The translations under genes and the position numbers were made by a program. Shown here piece after piece: positions 55,454 to 63,983 of a stretch of DNA of 64,000 nucleotides. Below the pieces are notes generated by a model. That model was given only the letters and a program-made list of their open reading frames with translations. It was not told the origin of the DNA and made no database searches. The DNA lies in NCBI RefSeq assembly GCF_003337555.1, contig NZ_QPJK01000004.1, forward strand, positions 347,320-411,319, given 5' to 3'. The stretch comes from Pseudorhodoferax soli. Its GTDB lineage: Bacteria; Pseudomonadota; Gammaproteobacteria; Burkholderiales; Burkholderiaceae_C. Each line of letters begins with the position of its first letter. Position 1 is the stretch's first letter.

Positions 55454-58400
55454 TCAGGCGGCGCGCGCCTGGCTGGCCGGGTCGCGGAAAGCGGCCTGCA
55501 GCTGCACCCACTTCTGGCGGGCAGCTGCCAGGTTGCGCTCCTTCACATGGCCGTAGCCTTTGATCTGCTCGGGGATGCGCGCGATGTCCAGCGCCACGGG
55601 ATGGTTGGCGGCGTTCAGGCCGGCCAGCACCTCGTCGATGCTGGCGCGGTACTCGCCGATCAGCGCGCGCTCGGTCCGGCGCTCCTCGGTGCGGCCGAAC
55701 ACGTCGAGCGCCGTGCCGCGCAGGCCCTTCAGCTTCGCCAGGATCTTGAAGCCCGTCAGCATGGACGGGCCGAACTTGGTCTTTTGGAGTTCGCCCTTGG
55801 CGTTCTTCTTGGCCGTCATGGGCGGCGCCAGGTGGTAGTTGATGGTGTAGTCGCCCTCGAACATGCCGTGCACGCGGGCCAGGAAGGCCGGGTCGCTGTG
55901 CAGCCGCGCCACCTCGTACTCGTCCTTGTAGGCCATCAGCTTGAACAGGTAGCGCGCCACGGCCTCGCTGAGGGGCAGGTGCTTGGGCGCGCCCATCGCC
56001 TGCTCGCGTGCGCGCACCTTCTCGACGAAGGCCTGGTATTCACCTGCGTAAGCGGCGTTCTGGTAGCCGGTCAGGAACTCCACGCGGCGGGCGACCATTT
56101 GCTCCAGCGTCTCGCGCTTCTTGAAGTCGATGACCTGCACCTTGCCGCCCGCGCCGGCCAGCAGCTGCTCCATGGCCGCGGGCTCGGCCGCCGCGCGGCG
56201 GCCCCAGGCGAAGGCCGCCTTGTTCTGCTCCACGGCCACGGCGTTGAGTTCGATCGCGCGCATCAACGAGTCGAACGCCAGCGGGATCCACCCCTTCTGC
56301 CAGGCGTAACCCAGCATCATGGGGTTGACGTAGATGGTGTCGCCCATCAGCTTGGTGGCGGCCGCATCGGCATCGAAGCGGCCCAGGCCAACGTCGCCGA
56401 CGATCTGCGCGAGTTCGGCGGCACAGGCGTCGGCCGGGTTCTGCCATTCGATGTTCTTGACGAAGGCCGCCGTCGGCGCGCCGTGCACGTTCAGCGCCAC
56501 ATGCGTGCGACCCTCGCGCATGCGCATCGTGGATTCCTCGTTCGCCGCCACCAGCGGGTCGCAGCCCAGGATCAGGTCGGCCGCTGCCATGGAGACGCGC
56601 GTGGTGCGGATGTCGTCCTGGTGGTTGCCGATCAGCACGTGGCTCCAGGTGGCGCCGCCCTTCTGCGCCAGGCCAGCCGCGTCCTGCGTGACGATGCCCT
56701 TGCCTTCCAGGTGCGCGGCCACGCCCAGCAGCTGGCCGATGGTGATGACGCCCGTGCCGCCGACGCCGGCCACCACGATGCCCCAGGTGCCGTTGAGGGC
56801 GGGCAGCGCCGGCTCAGGCAGCGCGCCGAGCTCGAAAGGCGACGGCGCCTGCGCCTTGGACTTGCCCTTGAGCTTGCCGCCCTCCACCGTCACGAAGCTC
56901 GGGCAAAAACCCTTGAGGCAACTCATGTCCTTGTTGCAGGTGCTCTGGTTGATGGTGCGCTTGCGACCGAACTCGGTCTCCAGCGGCTCCACCGACAGGC
57001 AGTTGGACTGCACGCTGCAGTCGCCGCAGCCCTCGCAGACCAGGTCGTTGATGACCACGCGCTTGGCCGGGTCCACGGCCGTGCCGCGCTTGCGGCGCCG
57101 GCGCTTCTCGGTGGCGCAGGTCTGGTCGTAGATGATGGCCGTGGTGCCGGGCATCTCGCGGAACTGCCGCTGGATCTCGTCCAGCTGGTCGCGGTGGTGC
57201 ACCGTCACGTGGTCGCCCGGAATGGCCACACCCTGGTACTTCTCGGGCTCGTCGGTCACGACGACGACCTTCTTGGCGCCCTCGGCATGCAGGCTCTCGG
57301 CGATCTGCAGCACCGAGTGGCCTTCGGGCCGCTCACCGACCTGCTGGCCGCCGGTCATCGCGACCGCGTCGTTGTAGAGGATCTTGTAGGTGATGTTGAC
57401 GCCCGCCGCGATGCTCTGGCGGATCGCCAGCAGCCCGCTGTGGAAGTAGGTGCCGTCGCCCAGGTTGGCAAAGATGTGCTGGTCGGTGGTGAAGGGCTGC
57501 TGGCCGACCCAGGGCACGCCCTCGCCGCCCATCTGCGTGAAGCCGATGGTGGAGCGGTCCATCCAGGTCGCCATGAAGTGGCAGCCGATGCCCCCCATGG
57601 CGCGCGAGCCGTCCGGCACCTTGGTGCTGGTGTTGTGCGGGCAGCCCGAGCAGAACCAGGGCAGGCGGTCCGCACCCTGCACGCCGCCGACTTCCAGCAC
57701 CTGCATGGAGCGCTCCTTGGCCTCCAGGATGGCCAGCTGTGCATCCACGCGCGCCACCATGTCGGCGCCGCCTGCGGCCAGCACGCCGGTCTTGTGCAGG
57801 CGCTGGGCCAGCGCCTTGGCGATCAGCGCGGGCGACAGGTCGGCATTGGCGCGCAGCAGCGTGTTGGCCGTGGGGTTGGCCATGGACCATTCGCCGCCCG
57901 AGAAATCGCCCCCGACTTCGTTGAACTTGCCCAGCACGTTGGGGCGCACATCCGAGCGCCAGTTGTACAGCTCTTCCTTGAGCTGGTACTCGATGACCTG
58001 GCGCTTCTCCTCGACCACCAGGATCTCCTGCATGCCGGTGGCGAAGTCGCGCGTGAGCTGGGCCTCCAGCGGCCAGACCACGCCGACCTTGTGCAGCCGG
58101 ATGCCGAGCTGGCGGCAGGTGGCGTCGTCCAGCCCCAGGTCGAGCAACGCTTGGCGCGTGTCGTTGTAGGCCTTGCCGCTGGCGATCAGGCCGTAGCGGT
58201 CGTTCGCACCCTCGATGGCGTTGTAGTTGAGCTTGTTCGCGCGGATGTAGGCCAGCGCGGCGTACCACTTGTAGTGGAACAGGCGGGCCTCCTGCTCGAG
58301 CGCGTGGTCGGGCCAGCGGATGTGCACGCCGCCCTCGGGCATCTGGAAATCGGTGGGAATCTGGATCTGCACCCGGTCCGGATCGATCATCGCGGTCGCG

Positions 58401-59062
58401 CTGGATTCGACGATTTCCTGGATGGTCTTCATGCCGGCCCACACGCCGGAGAAACGGCTCATCGCGAAGGCGTGGATGCCCAGGTCCAGGATCTCCTGCA
58501 CGTTGGCCGGGAAGAACACCGGCAGGCCGCAGGCCTTGAAGATGTGGTCGCTCTGGTGCGCGGCGGTCGAGCTCTTGGAGATGTGGTCGTCGCCGGCCAC
58601 CGCGATCACGCCGCCCCAGGGCGTGGTGCCCGCCATGTTGGCGTGCTTGAACACGTCCGAGCAACGGTCCACGCCCGGGCCCTTGCCGTACCAGATGCCG
58701 AACACGCCATCGAACTTGTTGGTGCCCGGCGGCGAGAAGCCCAGCTGCTGCGTGCCCCACAGGGCGGTGGCAGCCAGTTCCTCGTTCACGCCGGGCTGGA
58801 ACACGATGTTCTGCGCCTTGAGGAACTTGCTGGCCTTCCACAGGGCCTGGTCGTAGCCCCCGAGTGGCGAGCCGCGGTAGCCGCTGATGAAGCCGGCGGT
58901 GTTCTTGCCCACTTGGGCATCGCGCAGCCGCTGCAGCATCGGCAGCTTGACCAGCGCCTGCACGCCGCTCATGAAGGCGCGGCCGTAGTCCAGGCTGTAC
59001 TTGTCGTCGAGCGTGACGGTTTCTAGCGCCTTGCGGATGTGCTCGGGCAGCGGTGCGTTCAT
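55454..59062 (-). CDS. Indolepyruvate:ferredoxin oxidoreductase, fused subunits
   Basis: 1202 residues. The thiamine-diphosphate parts lead (GYRGSPLGGYDQALWKASKF, CSGCPHNTSTKVPDGSRAMG, GGEGVPWVGQQPF, NLGDGTYFHSGLLAIRQSI). A ferredoxin-like cysteine segment follows (CEGCGDCSVQSNCLSVEPLE, CLKGFCPSF), then the gamma domain (VVAGVGGTGVITIGQLLG). It oxidatively decarboxylates aryl- or branched 2-oxoacids to acyl-CoA, in aromatic amino-acid catabolism. AGGAG precedes ATG 59062. It is divergent from an Lrp-family regulator with 151 bp between, probably its regulator. Confidence 0.92.
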   Translation of the reverse strand: MNAPLPEHIRKALETVTLDDKYSLDYGRAFMSGVQALVKLPMLQRLRDAQVGKNTAGFISGYRGSPLGGYDQALWKASKFLKAQNIVFQPGVNEELAATALWGTQQLGFSPPGTNKFDGVFGIWYGKGPGVDRCSDVFKHANMAGTTPWGGVIAVAGDDHISKSSTAAHQSDHIFKACGLPVFFPANVQEILDLGIHAFAMSRFSGVWAGMKTIQEIVESSATAMIDPDRVQIQIPTDFQMPEGGVHIRWPDHALEQEARLFHYKWYAALAYIRANKLNYNAIEGANDRYGLIASGKAYNDTRQALLDLGLDDATCRQLGIRLHKVGVVWPLEAQLTRDFATGMQEILVVEEKRQVIEYQLKEELYNWRSDVRPNVLGKFNEVGGDFSGGEWSMANPTANTLLRANADLSPALIAKALAQRLHKTGVLAAGGADMVARVDAQLAILEAKERSMQVLEVGGVQGADRLPWFCSGCPHNTSTKVPDGSRAMGGIGCHFMATWMDRSTIGFTQMGGEGVPWVGQQPFTTDQHIFANLGDGTYFHSGLLAIRQSIAAGVNITYKILYNDAVAMTGGQQVGERPEGHSVLQIAESLHAEGAKKVVVVTDEPEKYQGVAIPGDHVTVHHRDQLDEIQRQFREMPGTTAIIYDQTCATEKRRRRKRGTAVDPAKRVVINDLVCEGCGDCSVQSNCLSVEPLETEFGRKRTINQSTCNKDMSCLKGFCPSFVTVEGGKLKGKSKAQAPSPFELGALPEPALPALNGTWGIVVAGVGGTGVITIGQLLGVAAHLEGKGIVTQDAAGLAQKGGATWSHVLIGNHQDDIRTTRVSMAAADLILGCDPLVAANEESTMRMREGRTHVALNVHGAPTAAFVKNIEWQNPADACAAELAQIVGDVGLGRFDADAAATKLMGDTIYVNPMMLGYAWQKGWIPLAFDSLMRAIELNAVAVEQNKAAFAWGRRAAAEPAAMEQLLAGAGGKVQVIDFKKRETLEQMVARRVEFLTGYQNAAYAGEYQAFVEKVRAREQAMGAPKHLPLSEAVARYLFKLMAYKDEYEVARLHSDPAFLARVHGMFEGDYTINYHLAPPMTAKKNAKGELQKTKFGPSMLTGFKILAKLKGLRGTALDVFGRTEERRTERALIGEYRASIDEVLAGLNAANHPVALDIARIPEQIKGYGHVKERNLAAARQKWVQLQAAFRDPASQARAA

Positions 59063-59177
59063 CGTGGGGGTCTCCTGAAAGTAGGGCTTGCGCGTCGTGG
59101 GCGCTGGCGACGGTTTCTGCGGGCCAGTGTATTGAGATGGCGCAGATATGTCCTTTCTTTTGATTCCCTAATTTCGA

Positions 59178-59208
59178 CCAATTCAGAAAGCTTCTTGCTG
59201 TAAATTGG
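59178..59208. promoter_or_regulatory. Inverted repeat before the Lrp-family gene
   Basis: CCAATT (59178-59183) and AATTGG (59203-59208) flank an AT-rich centre that itself contains AGAAAGCTTCTT. The site ends six bases before the regulator's ATG and is AT-rich in GC-rich surroundings, as expected for autoregulatory Lrp-type operators. Confidence 0.4.
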
Positions 59209-59213
59209 CTGTT

Positions 59214-59693
59214 ATGGAAACGCTCGACAAGTTCGACTTGGCAATCCTGCAAGAACTGCAGGCCGACGGCCGGCTCAGCAACGCCGAGCTTGCGCAGCGC
59301 GTGGGCCTGTCGGCCGCGCCCTGCTGGCGCCGCGTGAAGGCGCTGGAAGACACCGGCTTCATCAAGGGCTACCACGCCGAGATCGACCGGCGCCGCATCG
59401 GCCTGGGGGTGCTGGCCTTCGTGCGGCTGGACGCCGACCGCAACAACGGCAACGTCACGCGCGAGCTGGAAGACGCGATCCGCAAGCTGCCCGAAGTCGT
59501 CTCGTGCCACTACATCAGCGGCGCCGGCACCTTCGAGCTGCAGGTGGTCTCGCGCGACCTGGACAGCTTTGCGCAGTTCGCGCGCGAGGTGCTGATCAAC
59601 CTGCCCAACGTGAAGGACCTGCACACCAGCTTTTCGCTGGGCGAGGTCAAGGAGAGCAGTGCGCTGCCGCTCGGCCACCTGCAGCCGCGCTGA
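59214..59693 (+). CDS. Lrp/AsnC family transcriptional regulator
   Basis: 159 residues. The N-terminal helix-turn-helix is KFDLAILQELQADGRLSNAE then LAQRVGLSAAPCWRRVKALE, followed by the RAM ligand domain (LGVLAFVRLDADRNNGNVTR, VVSCHYISGAGTFELQVVSR). Divergent from the indolepyruvate oxidoreductase gene, it likely controls that gene in response to aromatic or branched amino acids. ATG 59214 is chosen over a TTG at 59205. Confidence 0.9.
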   Translation: METLDKFDLAILQELQADGRLSNAELAQRVGLSAAPCWRRVKALEDTGFIKGYHAEIDRRRIGLGVLAFVRLDADRNNGNVTRELEDAIRKLPEVVSCHYISGAGTFELQVVSRDLDSFAQFAREVLINLPNVKDLHTSFSLGEVKESSALPLGHLQPR

Positions 59694-59774
59694 CACCCAA
59701 AGCCGGCAAGAGCCAGGCTTTTCCCTGCTTGCCGGGCGATTTGAAGGGGTGGGCCATTTCTAGAATCGAGCGCC

Positions 59775-60230
59775 ATGGATTCGCCCCTGCTGCAACACGA
59801 AAGCCCCTGGAACACCGAGCTGCTGCTGCCGCGGATCACCCAGGATGCCGGGCTCACGCAGATGCAGATCGCCGCAGGCGGCCTGTCGCTGGTATTGAGC
59901 CGTCTGAGCCCCGAGTTCGCCCGCAGCCGGTTCCTGCCGACGCGCCGCGTGGTGCAGCGGCTCACGCGGGCGCTGGAATACCGCAACCCGGCCAAGGCCC
60001 ACCTGGTCGCCGAAGACGTGGCGCAAACCCTGCGCGAGTGCGAACGTGCACTCGACCCCGGCACCGCCATGGCATTGAAATCGCTGCTGGCCCAGACCCA
60101 GCGCCGCGAAGCCGAGGCCGCGCAGAACGAACGTGCCGACGACTACAGCCTGAGCGACTTCATGGCCGAACAGGAACTGGCGTTCGGCAGCGGCGTCGAG
60201 ACACGGCCGCACTCCCTGACAGCAAACTGA
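59775..60230 (+). CDS. Unassigned protein, 151 residues
   Basis: I do not recognise this protein. It is soluble, mostly helical, and has a basic middle (FARSRFLPTRRVVQRLTRAL) and acidic ends (EAEAAQNERADDYSLSDFMA, EQELAF). No cysteine cluster, signal peptide or membrane segment is present. Codon use matches the neighbours and the frame is long relative to its antisense, supporting a real gene. It is followed by 158 bp and then a strong plus-strand terminator, so it may have a long 3' untranslated region or be followed by a separate small RNA. Confidence 0.6.
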   Translation: MDSPLLQHESPWNTELLLPRITQDAGLTQMQIAAGGLSLVLSRLSPEFARSRFLPTRRVVQRLTRALEYRNPAKAHLVAEDVAQTLRECERALDPGTAMALKSLLAQTQRREAEAAQNERADDYSLSDFMAEQELAFGSGVETRPHSLTAN

Positions 60231-60239
60231 CGCAGGGTA

Positions 60240-60414
60240 AATCCCGAGGCCAGCAACGAACAAATTGTCCTAAAGTCCTTTGTGTTGTCCGGCGGCCCTG
60301 CCGACCGGATACGAGAGGTCCGAGGAGACATTCCAACCAAGTCCAAGACATCACTCAGACATCCGTACGAGATGTTCCAAACTTCAAGACGCCGCTTCTG
60401 CGGCGTTTTTTTTT
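60240..60414 (+). ncRNA. Possible small RNA or long 3' UTR ending at a strong terminator
   Basis: The stretch between the 151-residue gene and mrdA has no credible reading frame but has RNA-like structure. A hairpin of CCGGCGG with CCGACCGG lies at 60289-60308 (one bulge), ACATC pairs with GATGT at 60359-60375, and an intrinsic terminator ends it. The 5' end is not defined; a weak TTGTCC...GATACG pair at 60285-60313 is the best promoter I can see. mrdA is on the other strand, so the terminator cannot belong to it. Confidence 0.4.
60387..60414 (+). terminator. Intrinsic terminator, plus strand
   Basis: ACGCCGC and GCGGCGT (60389-60395 and 60400-60406) pair perfectly around TTCT and are followed by a run of nine T. 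There is no T-run in the reverse direction, so it serves plus-strand transcription. Confidence 0.9.
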
Positions 60415-60439
60415 GCCTGCGCAGAACGGGGAGCCAGGC

Positions 60440-62470
60440 TCAGCGGGCAACGGCCGGCGTTGGCGTCTGCGCCACCTGCACCGGTCCCGGTGCCGCCGCC
60501 TCGGCCATGGACGCGCCCACGACGGGCGGTGCCGGCAGGTCGGGCACCTCGGCGATCGGCCGTGGCTTGCCCACCGGTGGCCCGCCCTTGCCGGCGCGCA
60601 CATGGGCCAGGTCGGCTTCGTTGGGATACACGCCGGCCACCCAGAAATCGAAGACCCGGCGCGCGATCGGCGCGGCGGCCTCGGCGCCCCAGCCCGCGTT
60701 CTCGACGATGAGCGCCAGCGCGATGGTGGGCTTGTCGGCCGGTGCGAAGGCCATGTACAGCGCGTGGTCGCGCTGGTACTCGGCCAGCGCGGCGGCGTTG
60801 TACTTGCTCTTCTGGCCGATGGTGACGGCCTGGGCCGTGCCGGTCTTGCCGCCCGACAGGTAGGCCGCACCGGAGAACACGCGCGTGGCCGTGCCCTCCT
60901 GCGTCACGCCGACCAGCGCACGCCGGATCGCCGCCACGTTCTCGGGCTTGTAGTTGAGGCTCACGCCGGGCTCGCGCACCACCGGGCGCCGCTCGCCCGT
61001 CACGCTGTCTTCCACGGCCAGGGCCAGGTGCGGCTGGTGCTTGACGCCGCTGCTCGCCAGGATGGATGTGGCCTGCGCCAGCTGCAGCATGGTGAAGGTG
61101 TTGTAGCCCTGGCCGATGCCGAGCGAAATCGTCTCGCCCGCATACCACTTCTGGTGCTCGGGCCGGCGGTAGGCCTTGCGCTTCCAGGCCTGGCTGGGCA
61201 GCACGCCACGCACCTCACCCTGAAGGTCCAGCCCCGTGAGCTGGCCGAAGGTCAGCGGTGCCATGAAATCGTGGATGGCGTCCACGCCCATGTCGTTGGC
61301 CAGGGAGTAGTAGTAGACGTTGCTGGACTTGACGATGCTGCGGTGCAGGTCCACCGCGCCCAGGCCGCCGTCGCCGTGGCTGCGGTAAGTGTGGCCACCG
61401 AAGGTCCAGGAGCCGCCGTCGCTGGTGATGTCGCCGGGCCGGCGCTTGCCGGTCTCCAGCGCGGCCAGCCCCATGAAGGGCTTGTAGGTCGAGCCCGGCG
61501 GGTAGGTGCCACGCAGCGCACGGTTCAGCAGCGGCCGGGCCATGGACTCGCTGAGCGCGGCCCAGCTCTCCTGGTCGATGCCCTCGACGAACAGGTTGGG
61601 GTCGTAGGTCGGCTTGCTGACGAAAGCCAGCACCTCGCCGGTCTGGGGATCCAGCGCCACCAACGCACCGCGGCGCTCGCCGTACAGGTCCTCGACCAGC
61701 TTTTGCAGCCGCGCATCGATCGACAGCACCACGGTGTTGCCCGGCGTGGCCTTGCTGCTGGCCAGGCGCCGCACCGCACGGCCGCCGGCCGAGGTCTCGA
61801 TCTGCTCCACGCCAGCCTTGCCGTGCAGTTCGGTCTCGTAGCTCTGCTCGATGCCCAGCTTGCCGATGTACTCCGTGCCCTTGTAGTTACCCTCGTCGTC
61901 GGTCTCTTCCAGCCGCGCCTTCTCGGCCGCGTTGATGCGGCCGATGTAGCCGACCACATGGGCGCCGAGTTCGCCCTGTGGGTAGTGGCGAAACAGCCGC
62001 GCCTTGATGTCCATGCCCGGGAAGCGGTAGCGCTGGGCCGCAAAGCGTGCCACCTCCTCGTCCGAGAGCCGCGTGCGGATCGGCAGCGACTCGAAGTTGC
62101 GCGACTCGTCCAGCAGCTTGCGAAAGCGCCGGCGGTCGCGCGGCGTGACCTCGATGACCTCGGACAGCGCATCGATGGCCGGCTCCAGCGGCCCGACCTT
62201 GGACGGTGTGATCTCCAGCGTGTAGGCCGAGTAGTTGCTGGCCAGCACCACGCCGTTGCGGTCCAGGATGTGGCCCCGCGTGGGTGCCACCGGCACGATG
62301 GCCGTGCGGTTGCGCTCGGCCTGGGCGCGCAGGTCTTCGTGGCGCCCCACCTGCAGAACCACCAGCCGCGCGAAAAGGCCGGCGAAGGCCAGCAGCACGA
62401 CCAGGCCGATCACGACCATCCGGCGCCGAAAGCCGGCGAGCTCGCGTTCGACGTCCTTGAACTCGGTCAT
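60440..62470 (-). CDS. mrdA: Peptidoglycan D,D-transpeptidase PBP2
   Basis: 676-residue class B penicillin-binding protein: an N-terminal membrane helix (MVVIGLVVLLAFAGLFARLV), the pedestal domain with APTRGHILDRNGVVLASN, and the transpeptidase domain with nucleophile Ser327 in GSTYKP, SSN at 382-384 and KTG at 542-544. It cross-links the lateral wall with the MreBCD/RodA elongation machinery. It follows mreD by 25 bp. rodA, usually next, is absent; a convergent transcript follows instead. Confidence 0.95.
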   Translation of the reverse strand: MTEFKDVERELAGFRRRMVVIGLVVLLAFAGLFARLVVLQVGRHEDLRAQAERNRTAIVPVAPTRGHILDRNGVVLASNYSAYTLEITPSKVGPLEPAIDALSEVIEVTPRDRRRFRKLLDESRNFESLPIRTRLSDEEVARFAAQRYRFPGMDIKARLFRHYPQGELGAHVVGYIGRINAAEKARLEETDDEGNYKGTEYIGKLGIEQSYETELHGKAGVEQIETSAGGRAVRRLASSKATPGNTVVLSIDARLQKLVEDLYGERRGALVALDPQTGEVLAFVSKPTYDPNLFVEGIDQESWAALSESMARPLLNRALRGTYPPGSTYKPFMGLAALETGKRRPGDITSDGGSWTFGGHTYRSHGDGGLGAVDLHRSIVKSSNVYYYSLANDMGVDAIHDFMAPLTFGQLTGLDLQGEVRGVLPSQAWKRKAYRRPEHQKWYAGETISLGIGQGYNTFTMLQLAQATSILASSGVKHQPHLALAVEDSVTGERRPVVREPGVSLNYKPENVAAIRRALVGVTQEGTATRVFSGAAYLSGGKTGTAQAVTIGQKSKYNAAALAEYQRDHALYMAFAPADKPTIALALIVENAGWGAEAAAPIARRVFDFWVAGVYPNEADLAHVRAGKGGPPVGKPRPIAEVPDLPAPPVVGASMAEAAAPGPVQVAQTPTPAVAR

Positions 62471-62495
62471 GCGGGTGGCGCGCGGAGGGCTGGCC

Positions 62496-63026
62496 TCAAA
62501 GCGGCCGATTGTCGTCCGGATCGGGCGCGCGCCGCTGCGGCAGCAGCAAGGCCACGCTGACCACCGGCCACAGCGCGGCCTCCACCACCGGCGTCAACAG
62601 CATGCACCAGCCGGGAAAGATGCCGCCGCCCAGGAGGCGCAGCACCCATTCGATGGCATGGGCGACCACGAAGAGCGGCAGCACCTGCATGGCCTGCGAA
62701 GGCACGCTGAACCACAGCAGCCGCCGGTGGATGGCGATGGCCAGGTAGCTCAGCACCGTGTAGGCCAGTGCATGCTGGCCCAGCCAGGAGGCCTGGTGCA
62801 CGTCCATGCACAGGCCGAACACGAAGGCCGTGCCCACGCCCACGCGCAGCGGCTGGTGCACGGTCCAGAACACCAGCACCACGGCCACGAGGTCGGGCGT
62901 CCAGGCCGCGCGGCCCCACAGGCCCATGTTCTGGACCATGTTGAGCAGCAGCGCGACGACCAGGCTGCTCCAGATGAAGACCGGGCTGGCCGGCAGCAGC
63001 AGCTGCTGGCCTGGGCGCATGATCAT
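62496..63026 (-). CDS. mreD: Rod shape-determining protein MreD
   Basis: 176 residues, about five membrane segments: FIWSSLVVALLLNMVQNMGL, LVAVVLVFWTVHQPL, VGVGTAFVFGLCMDVHQASW, ALAYTVLSYLAIAIHRRLLW and VVEAALWPVVSVALLLPQ. GLCMDVHQASWLGQHAL is the MreD signature. ATG 63026 overlaps the mreC stop as ATGA, indicating coupling; another ATG lies two codons in at 63020. Confidence 0.93.
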   Translation of the reverse strand: MIMRPGQQLLLPASPVFIWSSLVVALLLNMVQNMGLWGRAAWTPDLVAVVLVFWTVHQPLRVGVGTAFVFGLCMDVHQASWLGQHALAYTVLSYLAIAIHRRLLWFSVPSQAMQVLPLFVVAHAIEWVLRLLGGGIFPGWCMLLTPVVEAALWPVVSVALLLPQRRAPDPDDNRPL

Positions 63027-63967
63027 TTCGTGGCCCCCCGGGCTGCGGATGCCTTCGCCGCCGGCGCCGAAGCCTTGGCCGCCGGCGCCTCGGCCCCGGC
63101 CATCTCGGCGGCCGGGCGCAGCGGCTCCAGCACCATCACATGGCGCACGCCGGCCAGCTGCGCGAGCGGCCGGCAGTAGATGCGCGCAAAGGTCGAATCG
63201 GCCTGGCGCTCCACGGCTTCCACCACGGCCACGCGCAGGCCGCCCGGGTAGACGCCGTCGACGCCGCTGGTGGTGAGCAGGTCGCCGACCTGCACATCGG
63301 AATTGCCGGCCATGAAGCGCAGCTCCAGAACGCCGCCCAGGTAGCCGGGGTTGCCATAGGCCACGCTGCGCGCGCCCGTGCGCGCATTGAGCACGGGGAT
63401 CGCCTGGTCCCGGTCGATCAGCAGCGTGACCTCGCTGACCAGCGGCAGCACGCGCGTGACCTGGCCCAGCACGCCCCCGGCATCGAGCACGGGCGCGCCG
63501 GCCGCCACGCCATGCGTGAGACCGCGGTCGATGACGACCTTGCGCACATAGGGATCGGCCGCGTCGTAGAGCACCTCGGCCGCCTGGCCCGGCACCGTGA
63601 GCCGCTCGCGCAGGCCCAGCAGGCTGCGCAGCTGCTGGTTTTCCAGCTGCAGCAGGTCGGACTGGCCGGCACGCTGCGACTGTTCGGCCATGCGCCGCTC
63701 GGCCGCGTCGGCACGGGCCTGCACCGCGGTCAGGCTGTCCACGTAGACGCTACCGCCCTGCACCAGGCGCACCGGCCCGAGCGCCGCCCACTGCACGGGA
63801 TAGAGCACGGTCGCCACGGCCGCGCGCAACGGCCGCATCAGCGCGAAACGCGCATCGGCCACCATCAGGAACAGGGCCACCGCGCTGAACACCATGAGCT
63901 TGGTGAGCGCGGAAGGGCCCTGCTTGAAGAACGGTGGCGGGGTTCTGTCCAGCGTACCGAGTGGCAT
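63023..63967 (-). CDS. mreC: Rod shape-determining protein MreC
   Basis: 314 residues: a membrane helix (TKLMVFSAVALFLMVADARF), a coiled coil (VQARADAAERRMAEQSQRAG), and the beta domain (VVIDRGLTHGVAAGAPVLDA, GGVLGQVTRVLPLVSEVTLL, GDLLTTSGVDGVYPGGLRVA). An Ala/Lys-rich tail (APAAKASAPAAKASA) is a late extension. It is a periplasmic scaffold of the elongasome, placed between mreB and mreD. Confidence 0.94.
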   Translation of the reverse strand: MPLGTLDRTPPPFFKQGPSALTKLMVFSAVALFLMVADARFALMRPLRAAVATVLYPVQWAALGPVRLVQGGSVYVDSLTAVQARADAAERRMAEQSQRAGQSDLLQLENQQLRSLLGLRERLTVPGQAAEVLYDAADPYVRKVVIDRGLTHGVAAGAPVLDAGGVLGQVTRVLPLVSEVTLLIDRDQAIPVLNARTGARSVAYGNPGYLGGVLELRFMAGNSDVQVGDLLTTSGVDGVYPGGLRVAVVEAVERQADSTFARIYCRPLAQLAGVRHVMVLEPLRPAAEMAGAEAPAAKASAPAAKASAARGATK

Positions 63968-63983
63968 CGCCTACCCCTGGGAC

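Noticed and set aside
55547-59026. Very long open frame on the plus strand (over 1100 codons)
   Set aside because: It is antisense to the indolepyruvate oxidoreductase, is rich in His/Gly/Leu/Arg low-complexity sequence and shows no domain; it is a GC-content shadow.
60264-60310. Sigma-28-like promoter (TAAAGT followed by GCCGA)
   Set aside because: The spacing between the two boxes is about ten bases too long for a flagellar sigma-28 promoter and the -10 box is incomplete.
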